Part shown: positions 1-8,078 of the stretch, piece after piece
Layout of the letters: the number at the start of each line of letters is the position of its first letter
Position numbering within the stretch: position 1 is the stretch's first letter
Source of the DNA: Enhydrobacter aerosaccus
GTDB taxonomy: Bacteria; Pseudomonadota; Alphaproteobacteria; Reyranellales; Reyranellaceae
NCBI GenBank assembly: GCA_903839865.1
Contig: CAIMEE010000072.1
Location: 1 to 50,048, forward strand
Length of the DNA stretch: 50,048 nucleotides
Direction: 5' to 3'
Program-made: the position numbers and the translations under genes
Notes under the pieces: model-generated
What the model saw: only the letters and a program-made list of their open reading frames with translations
Databases searched by the model: none
What the model was told of the DNA's origin: nothing

Positions 1-74
1 AGGGCGACTGTTCCGACGACAGCCCAAGCGAGGACCAACGTCCAGCGCCATACGCATTGCAACTGATAATCCAT
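1..74 (-). CDS. Possible N-terminus of a membrane or secreted protein, cut by the window edge
   Basis: Reading leftwards from an ATG whose complement is at 72-74, the frame stays open to the edge. It begins MDYQLQCVWRWTLVLAWAVV, a short polar start followed by a hydrophobic stretch rich in L, V, A and W, like a signal peptide or first membrane helix. It lies 76 bp downstream of the MetE-like gene on the same strand. Only 24 codons are visible and the ribosome site is not convincing (a G-run about 10 bases upstream), so this is tentative and no function can be given. Confidence 0.3.
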   Translation of the reverse strand, partial: MDYQLQCVWRWTLVLAWAVVGTVA

Positions 75-150
75 ACACACCCATCCCCCCGAGGGACGAG
101 GCAACTATACCGTCAAATCTGCCGTTGTGCAGCGACGCCAGCGATAGCTC

Positions 151-1257
151 TCAACCCCAGACCTCTCGTGCAACTTGTACGCAAAGCGCGAGCTTGGCCC
201 ACTGCTCCTCTTCGGCGAGCAGGTTGCCCTCTTCCGTCGAGGCGAAGCCGCACTGGGGCGAGAGGCAGAGCTGGTCGAGGGAGGTAAACTTCGCGGCCTC
301 CTCGATACGGCGCTTGAGCTGGTCCTTGCTCTCGAGCGCCCCGGTCTTGGACGTCATCACGCCCAGCACGACCTGCTTGCCCTTGGGCAGATAGCGCAGC
401 GGCTCGAAGCCGCCGGCACGCTCGCTGTCGTACTCCATGAAATAGGCGTCGACGTTCATCTGGTTGAAGAGAATGTCGGCCACCCGCTCGTAGCCGCCCT
501 GCGCCATCCAGGTGGAGCGGAAGTTGCCGCGGCAGAGATGCATCGAGATCGTCATGCCGGGCGTGCGGCCCGCGCAGGCGGCGTTCACGAGGTCGGCATA
601 GACGTGCAGCAAGCTGTCGGGATCGTCGCCGCGATCGCGCAGCATCTGGCGCTGCGCATCGTCGCAGAGATAGGCCACGAACACCTCGTCCAGCTGGAGG
701 TAGGTGCAGCCCGCCTCGCCGAAGGCACGCACGGCCTTGGTGTAGGCCTTCCCGAGATCGGCGAAGAACGGCTCCATCGTCGCATAGGCCGACATCTCGA
801 TCGCCTTGCGTCCGCCGCGGAAGTGCAAAGCCGTCGGCGACGGGATCGTCATCTTGGGCACCGCCTTCGCCACCGACTTCAGGAACCTGAAGTGCTCGAT
901 CATCGGATGGCCGGCGGAGAAATCGATCTTGCCGTGGACGTGCAGTCCCTCGGCCTTGGTCTGGGTGCCCTTGAACTGCAGGCCCTGGGTCACGCTCACC
1001 AGCTCGACGCCATCGAGATGCTTCAGGAAATCGTAATGCCACCACGAGCGCCGGAATTCGCCATCGGTCACCGCCTGCAGGCCAATCGACTCCTGCCTGG
1101 CGACGAGCTTGGTGATCTCGGCATCCTCGACGGCCTTCAACTGGGCTGCCGTGATCTCGCCCGCCAGCAACTTCGTGCGCGCCTCCTTCACCGGCGCCGA
1201 GCGCAGCAGGCTGCCGACCTGGTCGGCGCGAAACGGTGGCTTGCTGCGTTGGGTCAT
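151..1257 (-). CDS. MetE C-terminal domain-like protein (cobalamin-independent methionine synthase family)
   Basis: A 368-residue protein matching the C-terminal catalytic barrel of cobalamin-independent methionine synthase, without the N-terminal barrel of full MetE (about 750 residues). The zinc/thiol ligands of the family can be placed: H240 and C242 (HLC), E275 (MEYDS) and C336 (SPQCGF), with the acidic loop LDEVFVAYL near 189-196. Members of this short family move methyl groups to thiols or have unknown substrates, so methionine synthesis cannot be assumed. An upstream extension of the frame exists, but ATG 1257 is chosen because it overlaps the Rieske gene stop by ATGA, which implies translational coupling. 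A dedicated methyl transfer or demethylation role with that oxygenase is inference. Confidence 0.88.
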   Translation of the reverse strand: MTQRSKPPFRADQVGSLLRSAPVKEARTKLLAGEITAAQLKAVEDAEITKLVARQESIGLQAVTDGEFRRSWWHYDFLKHLDGVELVSVTQGLQFKGTQTKAEGLHVHGKIDFSAGHPMIEHFRFLKSVAKAVPKMTIPSPTALHFRGGRKAIEMSAYATMEPFFADLGKAYTKAVRAFGEAGCTYLQLDEVFVAYLCDDAQRQMLRDRGDDPDSLLHVYADLVNAACAGRTPGMTISMHLCRGNFRSTWMAQGGYERVADILFNQMNVDAYFMEYDSERAGGFEPLRYLPKGKQVVLGVMTSKTGALESKDQLKRRIEEAAKFTSLDQLCLSPQCGFASTEEGNLLAEEEQWAKLALCVQVAREVWG

Positions 1258-2411
1258 GCCGGAACTCCGAGCGCGTTGCGGATCGACGAATGGAAATGCA
1301 CCAGCGACGGCTCGTTGCGGCCGTAGATTACGTCCTGAGTGGCGCCGGACTCGAAGCCGATCTGCATGCGCTCGCCCAGCGGGAAATCCTCCTCGAGCAC
1401 GGTGCGGATGGCGACGTCGCGGTTTTTCTCCCAGTAGGAGTCGGGGCGCGTCGTCACCGGCGGCTTGTAGATCGTCATCTCGACGTCGGCCCGGCTGGGA
1501 TCGTCGCGGCCCGGGAAGGCGCGCCAGATCTCGACATGGTCGATCTGCCAGATCAGCAGGCTGTTCGGGAAGAGCTGATACAGCGCGATGATGTGCGGGA
1601 AGTAGTTGCGGTCGGTCTCCGGCAGGTTGCGCATCGTCTCGATCGATGTGCGCGGCACGCACATGCGGCCATGCGGACCTGCGCCGTCGAAAAGGCCGCA
1701 GTTGCCGATGAAGTACGGTGCGATGGTTTTCCGGTGCAGATGCTGGATGTGATAGCCCTCGAGGAACGTGTCGATGGCAAACTTCCAGTTGAGACGCGGC
1801 GCGACGCGATCAGTCGAGAAGAGCGGGAACGTATCGAGCTTGAGCGCATCTAGATCGTCGGCCAGGGCGCCCAGGCCCGTGTCGACGTCGAGCACGAGGC
1901 TTTCGCCTGGCTGCGCGGGCTTCGGCCGCACGAACAGCAGGCCGTGCCGCTCTACCGCCGGCAGGCGCACCAGCCCGTGCGCCGCGAGATCGATGCCGGC
2001 GAACCCCACCTTGTCCGTCGTGCCCAACAGCTTGCCCGCGAGATCGTAGGTCCAGCCGTGATAGGGGCAGGTGAACGCCTTCGCGTGACCACAGCCCTGC
2101 GCGACCGGGGCCGCACGATGGCGGCAGATGTTGGCGAAGGCCATGATGGTGCCGTCCGCCGTGCGCGTCATCAGCACCGGCATGCCGGCCACGTCTTCGG
2201 TCAGATAGTCGCCGGGCCTGGGCAGCCGCATCGACAGGCCCATCAGGATCGGCTGGTCGCGGAACAGCTTCTCGCGCTCCAGCGCCGCGCGCTCGCGGCA
2301 GGAATAGTTGATGACCTTGTTGTGGAACATCGCCTCCGCAAGATCGGTGGTGCGGGCCTCGATGTGGCCCAGCAGCCGCCTCCCGACGGCCAGTTCTTCT
2401 TGTCTGTTCAT
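1254..2411 (-). CDS. Rieske non-heme iron oxygenase, alpha (catalytic) subunit
   Basis: A 385-residue aromatic-ring-hydroxylating-type oxygenase. The Rieske [2Fe-2S] ligands are C96-x-H98 and C115-x2-H118 (CPYHGW). The mononuclear iron site is visible as D214, then H221 and H226 in EGYHIQHLH. Enzymes of this family hydroxylate or dealkylate aromatic rings, quaternary amines or sterols using electrons from a separate reductase; no reductase or ferredoxin gene is in the window. It starts 9 bp after gluQRS and overlaps the MetE-C-like gene by ATGA. The combination with a methyltransferase-fold partner makes O- or N-demethylation an attractive but unproven role. Confidence 0.92.
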   Translation of the reverse strand: MNRQEELAVGRRLLGHIEARTTDLAEAMFHNKVINYSCRERAALEREKLFRDQPILMGLSMRLPRPGDYLTEDVAGMPVLMTRTADGTIMAFANICRHRAAPVAQGCGHAKAFTCPYHGWTYDLAGKLLGTTDKVGFAGIDLAAHGLVRLPAVERHGLLFVRPKPAQPGESLVLDVDTGLGALADDLDALKLDTFPLFSTDRVAPRLNWKFAIDTFLEGYHIQHLHRKTIAPYFIGNCGLFDGAGPHGRMCVPRTSIETMRNLPETDRNYFPHIIALYQLFPNSLLIWQIDHVEIWRAFPGRDDPSRADVEMTIYKPPVTTRPDSYWEKNRDVAIRTVLEEDFPLGERMQIGFESGATQDVIYGRNEPSLVHFHSSIRNALGVPA

Positions 2412-2420
2412 GGCGCAAGA

Positions 2421-3248
2421 CTAGTCCTTCGGCAGCAGGCTGAAAACCTCCTCCGGCGAACGGCCGCCGTCGCGCAGCGAGCGGATGGTAAGTGACTTGT
2501 CGCGCTTGGCGAACCGCTTGCCATCGGGCGCGGTCAGCAGCCGGTGATGGGCATAGAGCGGCGTCTCGTAGCCCAGCAGCTTCTGCAGCAGCACATGGAC
2601 ATGCGTGGACGGCAGCAGGTCCTCCCCGCGCGTCACCAGGGTGATGCCCTGGAGGTGATCGTCGTGCGTCACCGACAGGTGGTAGCTGGTCGGCGTATCC
2701 TTGCGCGCGATCACCACGTCGCCGAACAGTAGCGGCTCGCCCGAGATGACCCCTTTCGTCTCGTCTGTGAAACTGTACGGCCCCGCCTCAGCCGCTGCCT
2801 TCGCCGCGTCGAGACGCAAACAGTGCTCGATACCAGCTGACAGCCTGTCGCGGCGCTCCTGCGGCGAGAGATGCCGGCAGGTGCCCGGATAAAGCGGTCC
2901 GTCCGGGCCATGCGGCGCGTTCGCGGACGCAGCGATATCCGAGCGCGTGCAGAAGCAGGGATAGATCAGCCCGCGTGCATCCAATTTATCGAGCGCGCGT
3001 CCGTAGTCGGCGAAATGATCGGACTGCCGCCGCACCGCGCCATCCCACGTGAAGCCCAGCCAGGTGAGGTCCGCCAGGATCGCCGTCTCGTACTCGCGCT
3101 TGCAGCGGCGAATGTCGATATCCTCGATGCGCAGCAGGAACGTGCCGCCCGCATCGCGCGCCCGATGCCAACACTTCCACGCCGAATAGGCCGAGCCGAG
3201 ATGCAGCTCGCCCGTCGGGCTGGGGGCAAATCGGGTGACGGTTGTCAT
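2421..3248 (-). CDS. gluQ: Glutamyl-Q tRNA(Asp) synthetase
   Basis: GluQRS is a truncated glutamyl-tRNA synthetase paralogue that attaches glutamate to queuosine in the wobble position of tRNA-Asp. At 275 residues it has the family length and lacks an anticodon-binding domain. Visible motifs are the HIGH-like HLGS (16-19) within FAPSPTGELHLG, the KMSKS-like KRFAKRDKS (244-252), and a zinc site C98, C100, Y120, C124 that matches the known GluQRS pattern. It is divergent from the DNA glycosylase gene across about 45 bp and leads the Rieske/MetE-C run on the minus strand. No dksA, its frequent neighbour in gammaproteobacteria, is present. Confidence 0.95.
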   Translation of the reverse strand: MTTVTRFAPSPTGELHLGSAYSAWKCWHRARDAGGTFLLRIEDIDIRRCKREYETAILADLTWLGFTWDGAVRRQSDHFADYGRALDKLDARGLIYPCFCTRSDIAASANAPHGPDGPLYPGTCRHLSPQERRDRLSAGIEHCLRLDAAKAAAEAGPYSFTDETKGVISGEPLLFGDVVIARKDTPTSYHLSVTHDDHLQGITLVTRGEDLLPSTHVHVLLQKLLGYETPLYAHHRLLTAPDGKRFAKRDKSLTIRSLRDGGRSPEEVFSLLPKD

Positions 3249-3293
3249 GTTCCGACGTTACAGCGGGTTCGGCGGCCGTGCTATGCCGGGCGC

Positions 3294-4022
3294 ATGGCAC
3301 AGGCAATTCTCGATCCGGCAAATCTCAAGAAAGCGATGCGGCACTTGGCGAAAGTCGATCCCGACTTCGCCCGCGCGATCGAGGAAGTGGGGCATCCCGA
3401 ACTGCGCATCGTGCCCTCGGGTTTCGGCGGCCTGATGCGATCGATCTGCGGCCAGCAGGTTTCGGTCTACGCCGCGCGCGCGATCTGGCTGCGCCTCGAG
3501 GAGGCTGTGCCCTCGATGGAGCCGGCCGACTTCCTGAAGCTCAGCGACGAGCAGCTGCGCGCCGTGGGCCTCTCCGCCTCAAAGGTGAAATACGGACGCT
3601 CGCTCGCCACCGACATTGTGGAAGGCCGCATCGATTTCGCCGCGCTCGAGACGCTGGACGATGCCACCGCGATCGCGATGCTGACGCAGGCCAAGGGCAT
3701 CGGCCCGTGGACCGCCGAAATCTACCTGATGTTCGCGCATGCAAGGCCCGACATCATGCCCGGTCTCGACCTCGGCCTGGTCATCGCCGCCCAGCATCTC
3801 AAGAAGCTGCGCAACCGTCCCGACGCCAAGGGCCTACTCAAAATCGCAGAGCAGTGGCGTCCCTGGCGCAGTGCGGCTGCGTTGCTGCTCTGGCACTATC
3901 GCCGCAACATGCCGGACTGGAGCAAGAAGGAGCTTCCGACGGTCGCCAAACCAAAGGTGGCCGCCAAAGCCAGAGCGAAGGCCAAAAAGACGAAGACCAA
4001 GAAGAAGGCAGGGAAGAAATGA
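3294..4022 (+). CDS. DNA-3-methyladenine glycosylase II, AlkA-like, with lysine-rich tail
   Basis: A 242-residue HhH-GPD base-excision glycosylase that would remove alkylated purines. The helix-hairpin-helix is at TQAKGIGPWTAEIYL (131-145), and the catalytic aspartate is D159 in PGLDLGL. The open frame extends far upstream, but ATG 3294 gives the family N-terminus and avoids overlapping divergent gluQRS. The last 25 or so residues (from about 218) are almost only K, A, T and P, a disordered basic tail that probably binds DNA non-specifically. It overlaps the next gene by ATGA, so it is the first gene of a four-gene run. Confidence 0.9.
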   Translation: MAQAILDPANLKKAMRHLAKVDPDFARAIEEVGHPELRIVPSGFGGLMRSICGQQVSVYAARAIWLRLEEAVPSMEPADFLKLSDEQLRAVGLSASKVKYGRSLATDIVEGRIDFAALETLDDATAIAMLTQAKGIGPWTAEIYLMFAHARPDIMPGLDLGLVIAAQHLKKLRNRPDAKGLLKIAEQWRPWRSAAALLLWHYRRNMPDWSKKELPTVAKPKVAAKARAKAKKTKTKKKAGKK

Positions 4023-4684
4023 CCAAGATCGACGGCCCCACGCACGGCCCGCAGAGCGGCGGTAAACCCAAGCAGCTCGTCGTCCTGCTGCACGGCTACG
4101 GCGCCGACGGCAACGACCTGATCGGCCTGGCTCCAGTGCTGGCGCCGTTGATGCCAGATGCGATCTTCGTGGCGCCCAACGCGCCCTATCCCTGCGACGG
4201 CAATCCGATGGGCTTCCAGTGGTTCCCCATCAACCGCCTCGATCCCGCGTCGCGGCTGGCGGGCACGCGCAGCGCCGCGCCGTTCATCGACAGCTTCCTC
4301 GACGAGACGATGGCCAAGTACGGGCTCGACGAGAGCCAGACCGTGCTGGTGGGCTTCAGCCAGGGCACGATGATGTCGCTGCATGTGGGCCTGCGCCGCT
4401 CCAAACAGCTGGCGGGCATCGTCGGCTTCTCCGGCGCGCTCTCGGGCGCGGAGGAACTGAAGACCGAGATCAAGACGCGTCCGCCGGTCCTGCTGATCCA
4501 TGGCGATGCCGACGAGATGTTGCCGCACATGCTCACCGAGCAGGCCGCCCAGGCGCTCAAGGCCAATGGCATCGACGTCACCGTCCACATCGCGCCCGGC
4601 GTCGGCCACGGCATAGACCAGAGCGGCCTCTCTCACGCCGCGCGCTTCCTGCTGCATGTGTTCGGCCTGCGCGTGCCGCAATGA
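4019..4684 (+). CDS. Phospholipase/carboxylesterase family alpha/beta hydrolase
   Basis: A 221-residue serine hydrolase of the Abhydrolase_2 (acyl-protein thioesterase/carboxylesterase) type, normal length for the family. The oxyanion-side motif LLHGYGADGND is at 23-33. The nucleophile is S114 in GFSQG, the acid is in HGDADE (D163 or D165) and the histidine is H197 in GVGHGID. No signal peptide is seen, so it is cytoplasmic. It begins inside the glycosylase stop (ATGA) and its own stop overlaps the next start (ATGA), so the three genes are translationally coupled. Substrate is unknown; short acyl esters are usual. Confidence 0.92.
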   Translation: MTKIDGPTHGPQSGGKPKQLVVLLHGYGADGNDLIGLAPVLAPLMPDAIFVAPNAPYPCDGNPMGFQWFPINRLDPASRLAGTRSAAPFIDSFLDETMAKYGLDESQTVLVGFSQGTMMSLHVGLRRSKQLAGIVGFSGALSGAEELKTEIKTRPPVLLIHGDADEMLPHMLTEQAAQALKANGIDVTVHIAPGVGHGIDQSGLSHAARFLLHVFGLRVPQ

Positions 4685-5901
4685 CCGAAGGCATCTGCAA
4701 GAAGGGCTACGAGCGCGTCGCCGAGACCTTCGCGCAGAACTTTGCCGAGCGCGGCGAGGTCGGGGCGTCGGTGTGCCTGGTCGTGGGCGGCGAGACCGTC
4801 GTCGACCTGTGGGGCGGCACCGCCAATCCCAAGACCCAGGCGCCGTGGAAAAAGGACACGGTCAGCATCGTGTTCTCCTGCACCAAGGGCGCGACCGCGC
4901 TGTGCGCCCACATGCTCGCCTCGCGCGGCAAACTCGATCTCGATGCGCCCGTGACGGAGCTGTGGCCGGAGTTCGGCCAACACGGCAAAGAGCACGTCAC
5001 CACGCGCATGATGCTCGACCATTCGGCCGCCGTGCCGGCGCTGCGCGAAAAAGTGAAGGACGACGGCCCTTACGACTGGAACTACATGACCGAGCGCCTG
5101 GCGGCCGAGGAGCCGTTCTGGGTCCCGGGCACGCGCAACGGCTATCACGGTTTCACCTTCGGGTGGACGGTGGGCGAGATGGTGCGACGCGCCTCGGGAA
5201 AGTCGCTGGGCGCTTACTTCCGTGATGAAGTCGCCAAGCCGCTCGGCCTCGATTTCTGGATCGGCACGCCCGAGGAGATCGAGCCGCGCGTGGCGCCGAT
5301 CATCGCCTACTCGCTGAAGGCCGAGGATGCGAAGACGCCTTTTCTGATCGATCTCGCGACCAATCGGCAGTCGATTCCCTCTCTCTTCTATATGAACAAC
5401 GGCGCGTGGCGCGCCGGTGGTGCGAACAGCCGCGCAGGCCATGCCGCAGAAATCGGCGCGGCCAACGGCATCACCAACGCGCGCGGGCTCGCCGGCATGT
5501 ATGCGCCGCTCAGCCAGGGCGGCGGCAAACTGGTCGACGGACGGACCTTGAGCTGCATGGCCGAAGTCTCGATGGCCACGCACGACGACGCGACCCTGCG
5601 CATCCCGACCCGCTTCGCGCTGGGTTTCATGAAGTCGATGGACAACCGCAAGCGCTCCATCGCCGCCACGATCTGGGGCGAGGATTCCGACAGCGTGATC
5701 CTGAGCAGCGCCGCCTTCGGCCACGTCGGCGCGGGCGGCTCGCTGGGTTTCGCCGATCCGGCTGCGGGCTTCTCCTTCGGCTACACGATGAACCAGATGG
5801 GACCGGGCCTGCTGATGAACGCGCGCGGCCAGAAGCTGGTCGATGCGGCCTATCTCTCGATGGGCTTCAGGAACAAGGACAGCGGCGTCTGGGTGCGCTG
5901 A
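4681..5901 (+). CDS. Serine hydrolase of the beta-lactamase/esterase EstB family
   Basis: A 406-residue protein of the beta-lactamase (class C/DD-peptidase) fold. The active-site S-x-x-K is SCTK at 66-69, and the tyrosine motif is likely Y155-H-G in NGYHGFTFGW. There is no signal peptide, which argues for an esterase or amidase acting inside the cell rather than an antibiotic-degrading enzyme. The start is fixed by ATGA overlap with the carboxylesterase gene. Two serine hydrolases in coupled succession followed by an MFS carrier suggest import or export and cleavage of an ester compound; this is inference. Confidence 0.9.
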   Translation: MTEGICKKGYERVAETFAQNFAERGEVGASVCLVVGGETVVDLWGGTANPKTQAPWKKDTVSIVFSCTKGATALCAHMLASRGKLDLDAPVTELWPEFGQHGKEHVTTRMMLDHSAAVPALREKVKDDGPYDWNYMTERLAAEEPFWVPGTRNGYHGFTFGWTVGEMVRRASGKSLGAYFRDEVAKPLGLDFWIGTPEEIEPRVAPIIAYSLKAEDAKTPFLIDLATNRQSIPSLFYMNNGAWRAGGANSRAGHAAEIGAANGITNARGLAGMYAPLSQGGGKLVDGRTLSCMAEVSMATHDDATLRIPTRFALGFMKSMDNRKRSIAATIWGEDSDSVILSSAAFGHVGAGGSLGFADPAAGFSFGYTMNQMGPGLLMNARGQKLVDAAYLSMGFRNKDSGVWVR

Positions 5902-5914
5902 GCAACCGAGCGAC

Positions 5915-7195
5915 ATGAGGCTGCCTCCCGTCTTCCGCCCCCTCTCGGACCGCGCGGTGCTCACCGTGTGGTCGGGCCTCTGCACGTCGACGATCGGCGA
6001 GGACCTGTTCCGCGTGGCCAGCGTGTGGCTGGCTGTCGAGGTCGCGGGCAACATGGCGGGACTGGTGACCGGCGTGCAGTACGTGGCCATGCTGGTGGCA
6101 GGCCTGTTCGGCGGCGTGATCTTCGACCGCTGGCGCGCCGACAAGGCCATGATCGGCTCGCGCGCCTGGAGTGCCGCCTTCGCCTTCCTGCCGGTGGCCG
6201 GATATTACTTCTTCGGCGTCTCGATCACGCTGCTCATCATCTCGTCGGTCGGCCTCGCCTGCCTGCGCATGGTGTTCTCGCCCGCGCTGCAATCCACCAT
6301 CCCGGTGCTGGTGCCCGACCGCGACGCGCAGCAGGCGATCAACGGCCTGTTCGACGCGACCTACCGCATTGCCCGTCTGGTAGGCCCGATGGTGGCGGCG
6401 CTGCTGCACATCTTCCTGCCGGTGATCCATTTCCTCACCGCAACGGCACTGGGCTTCCTGATCTCAGGCATGTCGCTGAAGGCCGCGCGCGACCGGCTGG
6501 TCGCCGAGGAAGATCCCGTGCGCATGCGTCCGGGCCTGGGCGGCGCCTGGGACGCGCTGACCGCGGGCTTCCGGCTGATGCTGAGCGAGCCCACCACCGG
6601 CGCCACTTTGATCGTGAATGCCGTGATGAACGGACCGTGGATGGTGGCGCTCAGCCTCGCGATCGCGCTGATCGTGACCGAATACCGGCCGACCTTCCTG
6701 GGCTTCGGCGACCTCGCGGCCTATGCGCTGGTGATGGGCGCCTATGGGCTGGGCGACGTCAGCGGCAATATCATCGCGGGCAGCATCCGCTTCAAGCGCG
6801 CACTCTCGACCATGTTCATGGGCTACGTGATGATGGGCGTGGGCTTCACCTGGCTCGCCGTGGCGGTCTGGATCCTGCCCTCGACCCTGCTGCTGCCAGC
6901 CATGATGCTGGGCGGGCTGCTGGCCGGCATCGGCGGGCTGTTCTATTTCGTGCCGATGATCACGCGCATGCAGACGGTGTTCCATGGCCACGACATCGCC
7001 CGTGTCTTCCGTCTGCGCCTCGTCGTGATGGCTGCCGCCATGCTGGTCTCGAGCGTGCTCGCGACCTGGAGCTTCGAGCTGATGGGCGCGGTCGGCACCC
7101 AGTTCGTCTGCGGCCTCATGGTGCTCGCAATCGGGGTCGGCGGTTTCGTCATCTGCCGCCGCATCGAGGACCGGGAATCCGTTTCAGGCGCCTAG
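5915..7195 (+). CDS. MFS transporter
   Basis: A 426-residue polytopic membrane protein with about 12 hydrophobic segments, resembling the MFS_3/enterobactin-exporter group. The MFS loop motif is visible near FGGVIFDRWRADKAMIG, and a central polar loop (AARDRLVAEEDPVRMRPGL) separates the halves. The open frame extends 24 codons upstream into the hydrolase gene; ATG 5915, 13 bp after that stop, is the natural start. It is the last gene of the 3294-7195 run. Its stop shares a CTAG with the stop of the convergent secreted protein gene. Confidence 0.9.
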   Translation: MRLPPVFRPLSDRAVLTVWSGLCTSTIGEDLFRVASVWLAVEVAGNMAGLVTGVQYVAMLVAGLFGGVIFDRWRADKAMIGSRAWSAAFAFLPVAGYYFFGVSITLLIISSVGLACLRMVFSPALQSTIPVLVPDRDAQQAINGLFDATYRIARLVGPMVAALLHIFLPVIHFLTATALGFLISGMSLKAARDRLVAEEDPVRMRPGLGGAWDALTAGFRLMLSEPTTGATLIVNAVMNGPWMVALSLAIALIVTEYRPTFLGFGDLAAYALVMGAYGLGDVSGNIIAGSIRFKRALSTMFMGYVMMGVGFTWLAVAVWILPSTLLLPAMMLGGLLAGIGGLFYFVPMITRMQTVFHGHDIARVFRLRLVVMAAAMLVSSVLATWSFELMGAVGTQFVCGLMVLAIGVGGFVICRRIEDRESVSGA

Positions 7196-7986
7196 TCCGC
7201 CTTCAGGGGCGGCGCGCCATCGCTCTGCTGTCCCGCGAGATACCTTCGCATCGCCTCGAGCCGGTTGGCATAGGAGGACGTGTAGTGGCCGACCAGCGAA
7301 TTGCTCGCCGCGCCGACGCGGGTGATCTGGTAGAGCCGCCAGAGATCGGGGCCCGCGCGTTCGATGGAAGTCGCGAGCTGCAGGGCACCCGGCTCGAAGG
7401 CCGTCACGATGGCGATGTTGATCGCACTCACGTTCTCCGAGGCGATGACCGCGCGGTCGGCGGTGTGCTCGACGATGCGTAGCCAGTGGATTGTCCGGCC
7501 GCCGATCTCGCCGTTCTCGTAATAATAGAAGTCGCCTCCCGCCGTGAGGTCGGCGGCCGCCGGATCGGCGGTCGCAGCCGTTGCCTGCGGCTGCGCGAGC
7601 ATGCCGGCGGCGGAGGCAAGCGGACGCCATTGAGAACGGGTCGCCGACCAATATTTGACCGACGGATAGGTGGAGATCGCCATGAGGCGCTGCAGGAGCT
7701 GATCGAGCGTCAGCTGCGACCGGAACGTGCTGGCCAATGCCACGACAAGGCGGCTGTCCCCTGCCCATCCCAGGCAAGCCGGAGGCTGCCAGCCTTCCTT
7801 CTTCAGATCGGCCGCGGTCCAGATCGCCAGCTTGGGCGACGCCTGCTCGGCCGCAAAGGCGGGAGACGCCGGCCCCGCGCAAGGGGGCGTAGGCGCGGCC
7901 GCCTGGGCCGGGCCGGCAACGAGCCAGAGAAGCAGAAAGCCGGAGAAAAATCGGCGCATCGGAATCCAACGGCGGCCAGCCGACAT
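7192..7986 (-). CDS. Secreted protein of unknown function
   Basis: A 264-residue protein with a clear signal peptide: basic MRRFF, hydrophobic SGFLLLWLVAG, and likely cleavage after PAQA. I do not recognise a domain with confidence. The mature part contains two cysteines near the N-terminus (TPPCAGP, PPACLGW) that may form a disulfide, and a C-terminal half rich in short beta-like stretches (GDFYYYENGEIGG, WRLYQITRVG). ATG 7986 has GGGA upstream; ATG 7959 would give a more standard signal-peptide start. It is a single gene, convergent with the MFS gene, with stops overlapping at CTAG 7192-7195. Confidence 0.75.
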   Translation of the reverse strand: MSAGRRWIPMRRFFSGFLLLWLVAGPAQAAAPTPPCAGPASPAFAAEQASPKLAIWTAADLKKEGWQPPACLGWAGDSRLVVALASTFRSQLTLDQLLQRLMAISTYPSVKYWSATRSQWRPLASAAGMLAQPQATAATADPAAADLTAGGDFYYYENGEIGGRTIHWLRIVEHTADRAVIASENVSAINIAIVTAFEPGALQLATSIERAGPDLWRLYQITRVGAASNSLVGHYTSSYANRLEAMRRYLAGQQSDGAPPLKAD

Positions 7987-8025
7987 CGTTCCCGGAGTGG
8001 AGCGAATCGCCCTTGCCGACTACAG

Positions 8026-8055
8026 TGTGTATTGATAGCCTGCGTTAGATACACA
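8026..8055. promoter_or_regulatory. Inverted repeat upstream of carotenoid oxygenase
   Basis: TGTGTAT (8026-8032) and ATACACA (8049-8055) form a perfect 7-bp inverted repeat with a 16-base spacer, ending 23 bases before the start at 8079. It is placed where an operator or an mRNA hairpin would act. No regulator gene is adjacent, so the role is inferred only from position. Confidence 0.3.
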
Positions 8056-8078
8056 GCGTTTCCCTAAAGGAGACTTCG

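Noticed and set aside
4681-5901. Beta-lactamase as antibiotic resistance
   Set aside because: No signal peptide, EstB-like motifs and a coupled carboxylesterase neighbour point to a cytoplasmic esterase or amidase.
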